64,000 nt of DNA, taken from Luidia sarsii (taxonomy: Eukaryota > Echinodermata > Asteroidea > Paxillosida > Luidiidae). The notes below the pieces were generated by a model. That model saw only the letters and a program-made list of their open reading frames with translations. It was not told the origin of the DNA and made no database searches. Location of the stretch: NCBI GenBank assembly GCA_949987565.1, contig OX465102.1, forward strand, positions 8,606,512-8,670,511. Reading direction: 5' to 3'. Each line of letters starts with the position of its first letter. Position 1 is the first letter of the stretch. The position numbers and the translations under genes are program-made. This document shows positions 11,009-22,258 of this stretch, piece by piece.

Positions 11009-12125
11009 TTACGGGCGCATAGACTGGCCCCGTCCCCGGCCGGTGTTGCCTCTGGACGGGTGACCCCTCTGATTGGGAGGGAATCGGCTTCCACTGAAGT
11101 TTTTTGCTGCTGTGCGGCCCGCATAGTGTCTGTATCCAAAACTCCTTCTCCGGTCGTCAGCCTGACGTCCGAGTTTGGTACCGACTTCATTTGTCGTTTT
11201 TATGTCATGTACTTCTTTGGTCAGGTCACCACCAAACAAGAGCTGAGTGATTGAGACAGACGGAGCGCACAAGCGCTGATATTGGATGTTGAGGCCCGGC
11301 CGCATGAGCTCCCTTCGCCTGAGGTTTAGCTCCGTGTTGGCATTAGCCATCAGAGTCATGGCGTCCGTGGCCAATCGAACTTCATCTTTGACATGATCTC
11401 TAGCCAACAATTTCTCAGTTAGTTGCAGTAATGGGACAAATGCTGAAATTAGCAACTTCTGCACTCGCATGAATTTTAGATCACGGGAGCGTGTGGCAGG
11501 TTTGAGTAATGCCCAGATTTCTGGGTTCATCTTGGTCTTAATTAATTTTCCACAATTTTGTGGTCTGCAAAATGCCTTTTGTTTTTCGGCTATTTTGTAA
11601 TCAGAGTTTGACTTTGGGCCCCACCTTGTCCTCAGCTTCATACTCATGTTGTATGTCACCCACCCAATAAGTCATCATTCGATGAACTTATCTCGTCCTC
11701 CGAAAGGAGACGATTGAGGTCCGTTTCAGTGTCAGTATCTGAGGCAGGGTCCGGTGCAACTACAACTGACTTCAGTCGTTTAGGTTGTGGCTGAGGTTTG
11801 CCTTCCGCTTTGTTGGTTGCCTCCAGGAATGCATCTGTAAGCTGCGCAAAGCCCGCTTGCATTGTCTGAATCAATGTCTCCTTCATTTCCTGCCACGGTT
11901 GGTTGGTTGCGGATATTTTGCTTTACCTTTATACTTCTTTAGCTCAGGCTTTTTCGAGGGGGTGCAAGACTCCATTCTTGGAGATTCCAGAGTGCACGCA
12001 TTAGCTATTAAGCTATCGGCAAAGGACTCCGTTGGAGTGCCTTCTAGCCGCGAGGGCGTTGCATGCGGCGAAAGGTCCGACATCTCTCCCAGTTCTAAGA
12101 AACTGTCTACGTATGCCTCGGCCAT
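11009..12125 (-). pseudogene. DIRS gag-like protein (three pieces)
   Basis: Three consecutive minus-strand frames: 12125-11883 (acidic, MAEAYVDSFLELGEM), 11886-11656 (Gln/Pro/Lys-rich, then an acidic DTDTETDLNRLLSEDE stretch) and 11659-11009 (helical, then Arg/Gly-rich tail GRGRGQSMRP). The frames nearly abut or overlap by a few bases, as expected from single-base frameshifts. The basic Arg/Gly tail would suit nucleic-acid binding. The position upstream of RT supports a gag role; no zinc knuckle is present. Confidence 0.65.
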
Positions 12126-12244
12126 AGTAAATTCGAGGGTAACTGTATAGTATAATATGGTACATTAGCATTGGCACCAGTACAGTGTACTGACGTGGAG
12201 CGAACGGAGATTACGTCCGTTCGGTAACTAGCTAGTTCGCACAA

Positions 12245-12317
12245 TGACGTACTGCTGGCTGGTAAGCGCTATCCCACGTGGTCTCTGGAGTGACGTCACA
12301 ATGGTGAGGTAGAATTA
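12245..12317. repeat. DIRS right inverted terminal repeat
   Basis: Inverted match to 8264-8311, and through its inner half to 8088-8122 (GACGTACTGCTG...AGCGCTATC). It ends next to TAACATGATTG. Confidence 0.7.
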
Positions 12318-13241
12318 TAACATGATTGACGTTGTATGATCATGCAAGGAACACATTGCTCCATAGTAGCGCGCACGACCAGCGGTATACAAGCCCGTAT
12401 GTAGTCCCTACCCTAGCTTGTTATCAAATTAAATATTATTTCATCCCAAAAAATCATTCTTACGTCTTCGAATTATGTCAAAAACAGAAAGATTATTTTT
12501 AAACAACTTACGACTATAATAATTATGGCCCTGCAACATATACTTTTTCTAATAGTTTATTTCCTTCGAATAAAATGCATACATGTACACATATTCTTAT
12601 AAAATCTTCAATAAAAAAAATTTAAGGGGCTGAATCATCACTCTAAAAAACAAAGTGCCGAATTAACATGTCAAGAGCTACGCAGCAGGTGCCTGTGTAG
12701 AGACTGCAGGACAGCTAACTGTTACAGCACCCCGAAAAAGCTAATTTTTGCACTTCAGGTGACATGTATTTGCAGGTACTTAAATTATGCACTTTACATG
12801 CAAGAGACCGGGTTCTGTAACTATGCTCGTTAGGTGCCATTTCATACATAATGGAGCTCCTGCAACAAAGCTAAATATACTCTGGGTGTTGGGACCTATA
12901 ATTACCGTATGTACTTTATGCAAATCTGCCCCTAAGGTGGAGAGCATCTGGAAGGAGCTTAATAAATAATATACACTCTGGATGTTGGGACCTATATATA
13001 TGCCCTATGTATTTTCTAAAATTCTGGCCCTCAGGTGCAATTTTAAAATTGGGGAAGCACATACAGGGAGTAAAATCATACAAAAACAGAAAACAATTCA
13101 GACAATCCAGAAGTAGCTTAACAATTTCTCTTTCTGCCAAGCTTTATTCCTTTTCCTGTAAAAGGGTTCAATTTACAAAGAGTGTAAAAGTGTGACGGAA
13201 CGAGACGTCAGTATCATGCCTGGGAGGCAACCCTGAATTAT
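12318..13241. other. Noncoding stretch
   Basis: No gene seen. A phrase of the form CTCTGGxTGTTGGGACCTATA occurs twice (about 12880 and 12975), a diverged ~95-bp duplication. Confidence 0.5.
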
Positions 13242-13817
13242 TGTTTGTTCAGAGGGCCAAGGGCGCCCTCTAGCGCGTAGTTTATAGGATCTTAGGCCCA
13301 CAGTACTGTTAGCTAGTTATACTGGTCAGTTGCGGGCGAGCCACCGATGAGTATGCATCGTGTGTGAGGCAGTGCGTCCGAGCAACTCCAGCACGCGAGA
13401 GGTTGACCGTGGGAGTGAGTGAACCTCCACCCGGCCGGGACGGGAGGTTGTACCAGCGGGTGTGCTCGTCGCGTGCAGCTAGCAGTCTACAGTTGAGCCA
13501 GACTTCCGTGCGGTTAGATTTGGGTGAGTGACTGCTGAGCGTAAGCAGGGAAGCAGAGGGTTGGAACAACCTCTAGAGGTTTAGCCGGGGGCGATAACCC
13601 TCAACCTATTGTGTAACATTGTAAACCTCCATATAGTGGAGCCATGAAGAGGTTGAATAATATATACAGGCCTAGCATTGAAGAAGTCTTCCTAACCCTG
13701 GTGTCACGTGTCTCTTTGTTTGTGTGATAAGGCAGACCAACATTGTAATCCTTGCTAGTTGGTATACCTCCAACTAAACGGACAGGCTTCGAACTTGGTA
13801 GTTCGCCGTTCGTGACA
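13242..13817 (-). repeat. LTR, family 2 (3' LTR of the gypsy relic)
   Basis: 576 bp with TG...CA ends, next to a polypurine tract. A close second copy lies at 34269-34850. Confidence 0.8.
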
Positions 13818-14181
13818 TTCCCCCCTCTTGTGTGTAACCGCTCACGCATACGGGAGGCGAGTAAATATTTTTGTGGAAGAGGAGAGGGAAGAAACGCCAC
13901 AAAAGGACATGTAGAAAAGCCTTTATAGAATAAATCTTGATGCATGAACTTTTAACAAAGCATTTAAGTACATGATTCATTATGTAAATTCCTTTAAAAT
14001 GATGTGTGAAGTTTGGGAAAGAAATATTGCACTTAATTTTGCAGTGCACTAAACTTGAACTCACCACCGAATCATAAAAATAAAAGTGTTGCACCCGCGC
14101 GGCTGTTGAGTAGACCCGGGGCACATTAATAAATGAGCCAGTTCACTCAAGACTCTGTAAAGAGAATGAGGGTTGCAACAC

Positions 14182-15425
14182 TTAGTTATACAGGCAAACT
14201 ATACATGTGGTTTTATTGGTACTGTGTAGACCATGGCTCAAGGAATAGTGAACCAGTTCAATTTCAATCCAACCGTTGAATGGGATGGATGTCCCATTTG
14301 CTGCTTGGAGGTCTAGCCCACTGCCACCGGTCAGAAGCTCAGAAACTGGACGAAGCTTGGTTTCTGGCATAAACTTCTCAACCCAGATGGAGCTCAGGAT
14401 GGACACCTGAACGGTTCAGTTCTGTCCCACAGAACGGTTGCAGGTACGCTGTTGAGAAGGCAGTCGACAGTACACCTCCGTCCCACAAGGCTGGTTATCT
14501 TTGTCTTCTGCTTCGGTGTGATGTGACAAATGAAGGCTTTAGATTGTCCGACCATTGTTGGGTGACAGGGTTTGGCTGGTTGGGACCTTGTTCCGCTGGT
14601 TACTCCCTGTCCCGTGGAATCAACCGTTCCCCGTTTCCCTGGCGGACATCCTTCTTGTTGCGGCAACCAATTGCAAAGTGGTCTGATGACCCACACTTGA
14701 AGCAATGGTCGCAAGTGTCTCCACGTTCTTCCTGTTGACACCTGCGACAACCTCGCCGTCTCGCAGGCTGCCCTCTTCTCTGGGGTGACATCTAAAGAGA
14801 TTCCTGCAGTGCTGTCACTTGGCTCTTCAGTGTTGACAGCTCGGCAATCCCGGCCTTCGGCTCGGCGATCTCGGTCAAGAGAAGCCTCTGTTTCGGAGTT
14901 GGTGTCTCTTTCAGGCTTTCCTGCACCTCGGTTATGGCTGCTGCTCTGTCGCCGTTCGGCCTCAATGCTGGAAAAGATGTTCATCTTTTCGAACAGGACT
15001 TCATCTGTGGTCTCAGAATCGTCCAGGTAGGGGCGGAGCTCGTTCTTGATGGACTCACTACGCAGGCCCGTTAGCAGTGTGTGACGGAACATCTCACGGA
15101 CCAGCTGTGGCTCATAGCACAATTTGGACCCTGGGACAATGGCAATCTGGCTTGCCAGGCTGGCAAAGGTAAGGCGGTCCTTTTGCCCAGGCTCACCAAC
15201 CTGTCCGGAGATCTTGAACTCCCTTCGCACCAAACTTATTACGTCCGCATTGGCAACGGGCTTCTGGGGCAAGGATGGTGGCGTTTCCACTGGTGCGTTG
15301 GTCTCAGCTTTGGTCAGCTCCATCGTTGATGGCTTAGACGTCAAGGCAGTCAGGGATGCTGGCGATGGGGCTGGTGCTGGCGACGATACTGGTGGTGCAA
15401 TTTCATCAACAAACTTCTGCAACAT
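14182..15425 (-). pseudogene. gag with zinc knuckle plus partial retropepsin
   Basis: The N-terminal part (15425-~14800) is a helical gag domain (LVRREFKISGQVGEPG, FRHTLLTGLRSESIKNELRPYL, DEVLFEKMN) with a Pro/Ala/Ser-rich start. The zinc knuckle CFKCGSSDHFAIGC (CX2CX4HX4C) is in another frame at 14791-14600. The main frame then resumes with GRRCTVDCLLNSVPATVLWD, and the protease continues in a third frame at 14406-14182 (VSELL, LDLQAANGTSIPFNGWIEIE). At least three frameshifts are needed. The expected catalytic DTG falls at the last one (VLWDR before VSILS). No RT follows. Confidence 0.8.
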
Positions 15426-15473
15426 CTGTATGATCGCCAGTCCCCCATCTTCTCGATCCTGGACGTCTTAGAG

Positions 15474-16690
15474 AATTCCACGATCCTGGAGCTTGACACG
15501 AAGAGAGTGGGTGGATACTTGTCCGATCCTGGTGTCTCTTGTGTTGAGATGGGTGGCGTGATGATAATTAATTAGGTAGGATTCATCTCGCATTAAATGT
15601 AGTGAAATCTATCGGATATTAAACAGGAAATCGGTTATAGAATTCCACGATCCTGGAGCTTGACACAAAGAGAATGGGTGGATACTTGTACGATCCTGGT
15701 GTCTCTTGTGTTGAGATGGGTGGCGGGATGATAATTAATTAGGTAGGATTCATCTCGCATTAAATGTAGTGAAATCTATTGGATATTAAACAGGAAATCG
15801 GTTAGAGAATTCCACGATCCTGGAACTTGACACAAAGAGAATGGGTGGATACTTGTACGATCCTGGTGTCTCTTGTGTTCAGATGGGTGGCGTGATGATA
15901 ATTAATTAGGTAGGATTCGTCTCACATTAAATGTAGTGAAATCTATAGAATATTAAACAGGAAATCGGTTATAGAATTCCACGATCCTGGAGCTTGACAC
16001 AAAGAGAATGGGTGGATACTTGTACGATCCTGGTGTCTCTTGTGTTGAGATGGGTGGCGGGATGATAATTAATTAGGTAGGATTCGTCTCACATTAATTG
16101 TAATAAAATCTATCGGATATTAAACAGGAAATCGGTTAGAGAATTCCACGATCCTGGAGCTTGACACAAAGAGAATGGGTTGATACTTGTACGATCCTGG
16201 TGTCTCTTGTGTTGAGATGGGTGGCGGGATGATACTTAATTAGGTAGGATTCGTCTCACATTAAATGTAGTAAAATCTATCGGATATTAAACAGGAAATT
16301 GGTTAGAGAATTCCACGATCCTGGAGCTTGACACGAAGAGAGTGGGTGGATACTTGTACGATCCTGGTGTCTCTTGTGTTGAGATGGGTGGCGTGATGAT
16401 AATTAATTAGGTAGGATTCATCTCGCATTAAATGTAGTGAAATCTATCGGATATTAAACAGGAAATCGGTTATAGAATTCCACGATCCTGGAGCTTGACA
16501 CAAAGAGAATGGGTGGATACTTGTACGATCCTGGTGTCTCTTGTGTTGAGATGGGTGGCGGGATGATAATTAATTAGGTAGGATTTGTCTCACATTAAAT
16601 GTAGTAAAAACTATCGGATATTAAACAGGAAATCGGTTAAAGAATTCCACGATCCTGAAGCTTGACACAAAGAGAATGGGTGGATACTTG
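15474..16690. repeat. 167-bp satellite, ~7.3 copies
   Basis: AATTCCACGATCCTG starts at 15474, 15641, 15808, 15975, 16142, 16309, 16476 and 16643, an exact 167-bp period through seven steps. Units differ by a few substitutions (for example GCGGGATG/GCGTGATG, ATCGGTTATAG/ATCGGTTAGAG). Even-odd variant patterns suggest dimer expansion. The array ends abruptly at 16690. It lies directly upstream of the gag reading frame. Confidence 0.95.
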
Positions 16691-17800
16691 TGGTTATTAA
16701 GGTTCCATGTTACTGGGTAGTGTGGCTCAAATATGACCGTGGACGCGAAAGGGGTAGTTTCGGACATTAGGCCCCTACCTAGATGACTTGTTTCTATACA
16801 CTGTTGAATATTGAAAGTGAATATCGTACAAGGGATATATTTGGTACTTCATGTGTTATGTGGCTGAAATAATATATAAGTTATACATGTATATTGATGA
16901 AGTGGGTGGTTATCCAAATAAGGCCATGCCATTTCGGACACACTTTCCAGGAATGGCGACCATACCCATACGCGGCTGACCTACACATTCCTTAGGCGGT
17001 GGTCACTACTTGACTCGGTCTCTTGGGAGATGGACAAGTGAGGGAACTCTACTGTGTGAAGAATGGCCAGAGAAAACTCCATGTACTGTGTGTAAAGGGT
17101 GACCCACCATATAGTACAATGCACTACTTCATTGGGCCTTGCAGTTGTATGATCCTGACGACCTTATGTCTCCTCTGTTGAGATGTGTGACGGGATAATA
17201 CATGTACAGTTCTAGAATGGAGGAACCTCCATGGTTTAGTGACGATTCGTCTCACGTCAATTTTAGCGAGATCTGCCAGATCACACCATGTGCGAACATT
17301 CAGGTTAATGGATTTTTAAAACAATTTAACCTCCAATCCTGTTCGGTCTGTGTATGTTTTTTTTTCTGGTAAAAGAAGTCACTCACAACAAAATAGCCAA
17401 CTAATATATAAGGTTGTGCTAATCTGATTATAATCCTGAAATATTATGTCAATATCATATTATTTTAGTTGCACGGCCTGAGTGTACACATTCCCACACT
17501 GTGCACATGGAATGCCCAATTCGCTGGACACTGAGCTATGATAATGAAACGCATGGACTCGTGTTCATCGAGTTTTCACTCAATGCACGTATGACCCTTG
17601 CAACAAGCCACATGTAAACGCCAAAATACAGTGGTAAAGCAGGGGTACACAAAAGGGCCATATCGTGGCACTTAGAAAAGTCTAATGTTAAAGATGATAC
17701 CATAAACACAACATACTAGTGATTATCTTTATTGGTATAGTTTTATTCTACGATTCTACATTACCGCCTGGAAAATAACAATCACTTTCATGAAAACAAA
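16691..17800. other. Noncoding stretch with one diverged satellite unit
   Basis: No gene seen. 17145-17285 (GATCCTGACGACCTTATGTCTCC ... GATTCGTCTCACGTCAATTT) resembles a heavily diverged 167-bp unit with an insertion. The rest is unremarkable. Confidence 0.5.
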
Positions 17801-18383
17801 ATGCAAAATGACTGTACTTCCATAGGACTATCAAATTCACTTGGGAGCCGTCTCTTCAACAGACCCACTTTCTGGACGTCACCGTCCGGAAAGACCTCAA
17901 TGCACTCACTACTGACTTGTATTCTAAGCCCACCGACACTCATCAATATCTCCATTCCTCCAGGCCCTCAGATTGAGGCGTATATGTTCCAATGAGTCTG
18001 ACTTTCGCCGCCATACACGTGTATTGGCCAGTAACTTGGTTGCTAGAGGCTGTAGTTCTCGCCAAGTGAAGAACTCCATTGCTAAAGTCTATTCCATTCC
18101 CTTCCTCCGCTCGGGAAGATAACTAGGGAAAACCACCATATTCTCCACACTTCAGATCGTCTGGCTGAAGCCATTCCTCATTCGCCTGTTTTGGCTTTCA
18201 GGCGCCCCCGTAACCTGCGTGACTTAATTGTCCGAGCAGAGGTTCCCCCTTTGGACTCTTCACCTCCAACCAAATTTGGTACATTTAAGTGTACCTCGAA
18301 ATGCATTGTTTGCAAGACACATGTCAAGGAAATAGACTCTTTCAATGGACATTCTTCTGGAACTACCCACACGACCTATGTCT
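17801..18383 (+). pseudogene. Penelope-like element RT fragment (copy 1)
   Basis: Frames together encode the end of a Penelope-type RT: QQTHFLDVTVRKDLNALTTD and LYSKPTDTHQYLH (about 17850-17960), then a region matching the copy at 37.3-38.1 kb (ICSNESDF, RQVKNSIAKVYS), then RPRNLRDLIVRAEVPPLDSS and the Cys-containing CTSKCIVC block (18191-18380). The GIY-YIG nuclease that follows in the 37-kb copy is absent: the match stops at TTYx near 18383 and unrelated GC-rich sequence begins. Several frameshifts. Confidence 0.75.
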
Positions 18384-18792
18384 TCTACCCTACGCGAGTC
18401 ACCCGTCCTTCCGGGACTCTACGGGCCGCTGCCACTCTTCGGAAGTGCCCCGCGTCTCTTCTCGCGGGAGACCTCCGGGAGATCGACGGCAGGATTCCCC
18501 CCTCGTTTTGGAATTTCACGTGGAACCCATCGTCGGCTTCGTACGCCTTTTACTGCCCCCAGGGAGGAATCGCGCCCGCGGATGACTCCTCGTGACCAAT
18601 TTCCGCTCGTCGTCGCGGTAAGTCCAACCTTTTTAAATTTTCTTCTTTTCCACGTCGCGCTCTATACACCCTTCAGACGCCCACCATTCAATTACGCGCA
18701 TTGTTCGACAGATTATCTCTCGCTTATTGTGACGTCACGCGCTATGACTCACTTCCGTACCCTCTCGTACCATCCTTCCTCTCTCCCCTCCT
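18384..18792. other. GC-rich stretch after the Penelope break
   Basis: Unusually GC-rich for the window (about 18390-18620). Overlapping frames stay open without a recognisable domain. It may be the 5' region of the LINE fragment that follows, but nothing proves this. Confidence 0.4.
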
Positions 18793-18975
18793 CCTGACGT
18801 CACTTTTAATCCTATTTACCCTAATCCCATTCATCAGGCCCTAACTCCACCCCCTGACGTCACTTTTAATCCTATTTACCCTAATCCCATTCATCAGGCC
18901 CTAACTCCACCCCCTGACGTCACTTTCCTTACGCCCCTCCTCCTTCCTATTCATTAGGCCATAGCTCCACCCCCT
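18793..18975. repeat. 60-bp tandem repeat with TGACGTCA
   Basis: CCTGACGTCACTTTTAATCC recurs at an exact 60-bp step (two full copies), with a third diverged copy from ~18913. TGACGTCA-like sites continue to ~19000. Confidence 0.85.
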
Positions 18976-18992
18976 TCTTACGACGTCACCAA

Positions 18993-19975
18993 GTGACGTC
19001 ACGCATTCCAATCGAGGTCAAAAGGTCAAAGTGTGCTCAATGGTCCCCCCCCACTACTCACATCTCTTCTATAAATTCAACTGTCTCCCGTAATACTGGA
19101 GTCCTCTCCAAACTACGTGATTTTCTCCCTTCAGCTACTTTATTCACTCTTTACAACACCCTCATTCTCCCATATCTCTCTTATTGTTATATTGTCTGGG
19201 CACGGTGTACTAACAATAAACTCCATTCACTCGGAAACGAGCAATTAGGATTTGCACTCTGACCCCTCATCGTGAACACACTGCACCCTTATTTTCCAAT
19301 TTAAATACCCTCACTCTTTCTGACATCAATACTTTTCAAACTGCTATATTTATTTCTCCTCAGTATGTGGTACGCACGATCACTTCTCCTGATCACATCT
19401 CTCGAAGTACCATTCACTTGCACATCCTACTCACGTAACACTTTTCGTCACTATGGACCACGCGTTTGGAATTCTGCCAATCCTGCTTTAAAAGCAAAAC
19501 CCTCCTTGGGCTGCTTCAGGCATGCGCTCAAGCTTGACCTAGTCTCTCATTATGTAACTGTTTCTACATCGTATCTCAGGACTTTGCCTTTAGTGTATTT
19601 CCGGTATGTTTATTGACAACTCTTTGCTAATGCCCCCACTCAGTTAAGATCACAAGTCTCCTCAATTACCAGTATTCTTATACTTATTAGTCATACTTAT
19701 TCACTTTCGTTTTTACCACCCCTTACACAATCAGTTATCTAAGTCTTGTTCATCTTTGTCGTTCGTTTGTTGTTTGTTGGGATGTCTTGTCTTGGTTGTT
19801 TGTTATTTGGTTAGTTAACCAAGCTCTGCTTTTCGGGGTTTGCCTCTATATCACTGTCATCGCTACATCTTCTATGCTTTCAAAGCCTTTTTGGTATATG
19901 CCTTGATTGTTTATTTTCTCTACTGTGATATGGAAACAAAATTAATGTTATTTGAATGAATGAATGAATTGGCGA
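18993..19975 (+). pseudogene. CR1/L2-type LINE, 3' end of reverse transcriptase
   Basis: Frames carry the C-terminal RT/thumb region typical of CR1/L2 LINEs: ISSINSTVSRNTGVLSKLRD and LYNTLILPYLSYCYIVWA (18993-19260), then a second frame with FRHYGPRVWNSANPALKAKP (19365-19616). A 3' non-coding tail ends in (TGAA)n at 19957-19972, a 3' end type known for L2/CR1 elements. Upstream RT and endonuclease are missing, and frames are broken. Confidence 0.75.
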
Positions 19976-20506
19976 GAGGAGTTTTCGGATAGAGGTGGAA
20001 AATCACAGGAGTAACAGCGAATTTTGCCAGCCTCGACGGCCATAGTACAGGCAGTACCAGCCTCGGAGATACCCCGAGGAGAGGGCCAGTTTTTGCCAGC
20101 CTCGAAGGCCAATGTGCAAGCAGTACCAGCCATTTTGTGAGAGCTGAAGGGCTACGAAAGTTGCAAAATCAGAAGTTGAGCAATTGAGTGCTTGAATTGT
20201 TTTCACGGTGATCCCGTACTCAAAACCGAAAACGCATACCACGCGAGAGGGGTACTAGCAGAGGATCATCTGAGGACCAGGATCGTAAACCGACCTGTGA
20301 GTTTTGTTTATTGCATAGTTGGGTTATCTTTACCTTCAACAAAGAGCTGCTGATATCATTAGCACTATAAAGTCCGACTTTGTTTCTCAAACCTGAATTG
20401 ACTGCATTTTGTTTTGATTTGAGACTAAGAGAGCCGCCCACTGTACTTTTTGGAGGAAAGACCTTCTTTCCTTCGGATTGATCTTATTTATGTACCCTCT
20501 AGATTG
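19976..20506. other. Noncoding stretch with a partial duplication
   Basis: TTTTGCCAGCCTCGA occurs at ~20023 and ~20093 within an imperfect ~69-bp duplication (also CAGTACCAGCC twice). No gene seen. Confidence 0.5.
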
Positions 20507-20510
20507 ATAT

Positions 20511-21174
20511 TGTAACGGCACCCCTGGTGCCCAACCAGGGGCCTGCCGCCAGTTGAATTTAAGGATCAGAGTCACACAAAAACGAAGAAAAGGCAAAGAA
20601 TGAATTTAGAATTTATAAATTTAATTGACGCCACAGCTCAGGGGAGGGCACTGGGGCAAGTGGTATGAGGCCAAACATGGGGGATACAACACTAATTAAT
20701 ACAGGGTACGAAAATAAATAAACTAGGATTTAACTTACAACGAATAAAACCGAACAGCACAGCACAGCCAGGTTGTCAGTGGTGGCGGATGGCGAACATA
20801 AAAAAAATCAGTATAGTAATGAAAACAAAGAAACAACCCCAAAACAGAGGGCATCTGCCCTAGGCTTACTTTAGCCGTTTTTTTTAAGAAGAAAACTAAA
20901 CTGACCACCATCCACCACCACCACTCCCATCCGCAGAAGTCCACACTGGACTATGCTGCTATTGGGTTTTATAGCTGGGCGGGGGCCCCTGTGGGGAATT
21001 TCCACACAGCTTTAGAAAAACCCAACAAAAGAACAATTAGGGGATTAACTGGGCAGTGCCCCAGAGGGAAAGCTACTTCTACCAGACATAACTAAAATTG
21101 ACCAAATGGGGGCGCTACAAAGTGGAACTTAAGGGGCACAATAATGAAAGAACTCATTTTTAAATTTTGTTACA
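20511..21174 (+). mobile_element. Solo LTR, family 1, copy 2
   Basis: 664 bp, nearly identical to 5249-5917, same TGTAACGG...TTGTTACA ends. It is flanked by a 4-bp ATAT duplication (20507-20510 and 21175-21178). No internal region adjoins. Confidence 0.8.
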
Positions 21175-21635
21175 ATATGTAGAAACTAGAATGGGCAAAC
21201 TGTTGACTTTAAATTCAGGGTTCCTCCTTGGATCACGGACTGGTCACGAGGACTGCAGACGAATGGGTGAGACCCTTGCCGTATGACGACGACGACTGAT
21301 CGCATACCTGCCAGTCTCCGGCACTAAACCCATCCTACAGACAGAGCACCGACGCTGATGAACCGGTTGGACACCCAGCATGAGCTCAAAGGACACCTAC
21401 CCTCGCTTATCCCGCTGCAGGAGTACTAAATTAATAATATAGCATATGTTACTAAATTAATAATGTAGTCGAGAGGATCAGCACTTTTAAAGAAATCCGC
21501 GTAATTTGTACAAAGTGTAAATCAGGGTTTAAATAAATTCGCCGCAACAGGTGACATGTAATGTGAATCGTCTTAAATAGCCTTCATTCTGACTGACATT
21601 TTCAGGGGTGGGGGGAAACCGGGGGATGTGACAAT

Positions 21636-21653
21636 TGGGGGCCTGTCCGGGAG
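21636..21653 (+). promoter_or_regulatory. Primer-binding site of copy 'a'
   Basis: TGGGGGCCTGTCCGGGAG, two bases after the LTR end. Identical in copies 'b' and 'c'; 15 of the first 17 bases match the proline-tRNA primer site known from murine leukemia virus. Confidence 0.75.
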
Positions 21654-21896
21654 ATGAAAACTGTTACCGGTAGTTATTGATAATGTTATACATAATGAAA
21701 GTTAGCAGCACAAATTGCAATGTTATTAAGCTGCGTCTGCCTAGCCTTGTGCATACTGCGTACTGAAGCATGTAGAAAGTTAATGTTCATTCGTACGTGT
21801 AGTTCTAGACGAGTTAAGATCATTCCACTTTGCATCAGTTTTGTACTACTCATTACACTAGTTGCTGTCACGATGTAATTCGAGAAGTTTATCACT

Positions 21897-22094
21897 GTGG
21901 GGAAATCGTTAGGTCTCGAAGGTAAAGATCTCATTGAGTTTGCCCAAAACCGAGAGTTAAAAGAAGAAAAGAAAAGAGAGAAAGAAGAACAACTCCGACG
22001 CGAACACTTAGACAGAGAAAAGAAACGCGCTATGGAACACGCTGCCCGTGAAGAACGCGCTGCAGAAAGAGCACACAACAAAAATATGAAATAA
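21897..22094 (+). pseudogene. gag N-terminus of Gmr1-like copy 'a'
   Basis: 65 residues, MGKSLGLEGKDLIEFAQNRE then a Lys/Glu/Arg-rich helix. The start aligns with LGKEIGLSGEDLIDFIRERE of copy 'c'. It stops before the capsid. Confidence 0.7.
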
Positions 22095-22258
22095 TTTTAG
22101 GCCAGACTAGAGGAACACAGGAAAGTCTCGAGTAACACAAGTCGGATTCTCCTAACTTCGTAGGTACGGTAGATGCATTGTGTATGCCAGACACGTTATA
22201 CGACCTTATTTATAGGGAACATTGAAGGAGCTCGATAACCGAAGGATCCTGATCTAAA

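Larger units (their letters stand above)
8264..12317 (-). mobile_element. DIRS-like tyrosine-recombinase retrotransposon, decayed
   Basis: On the minus strand the order is gag-like (12125-11009), reverse transcriptase and RNase H (10824-9279), then tyrosine recombinase (9426-8449). This is the DIRS order. Inverted termini are visible: 8264-8311 is complementary to 12270-12317 around the core CTCACCATTGTGACGT. DIRS elements have inverted rather than direct terminal repeats and no DDE integrase, and none is seen here. Every ORF is broken by frameshifts. The foldback at 8050-8257 may belong to the 3' end. Confidence 0.85.
13242..15425 (-). mobile_element. Defective Ty3/gypsy element: 3' LTR, protease, gag; pol deleted
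   Basis: Read on the minus strand: gag (15425 to ~14400), the start of a retropepsin (to 14182), a short noncoding stretch, a polypurine tract (complement of TTCCCCCCTCTT at 13818-13829), then an LTR starting TGTCACGAACGG and ending GAACAAACA (13817 to 13242). RT, RNase H and integrase are missing, so the element has a large internal deletion. No 5' LTR is visible; a 167-bp satellite array begins upstream of gag. Confidence 0.75.

Noticed and set aside
15474..16690. Regularly spaced repeats as a CRISPR array
   Set aside because: The whole 167-bp unit repeats with no unique spacers, and the sequence is eukaryotic.
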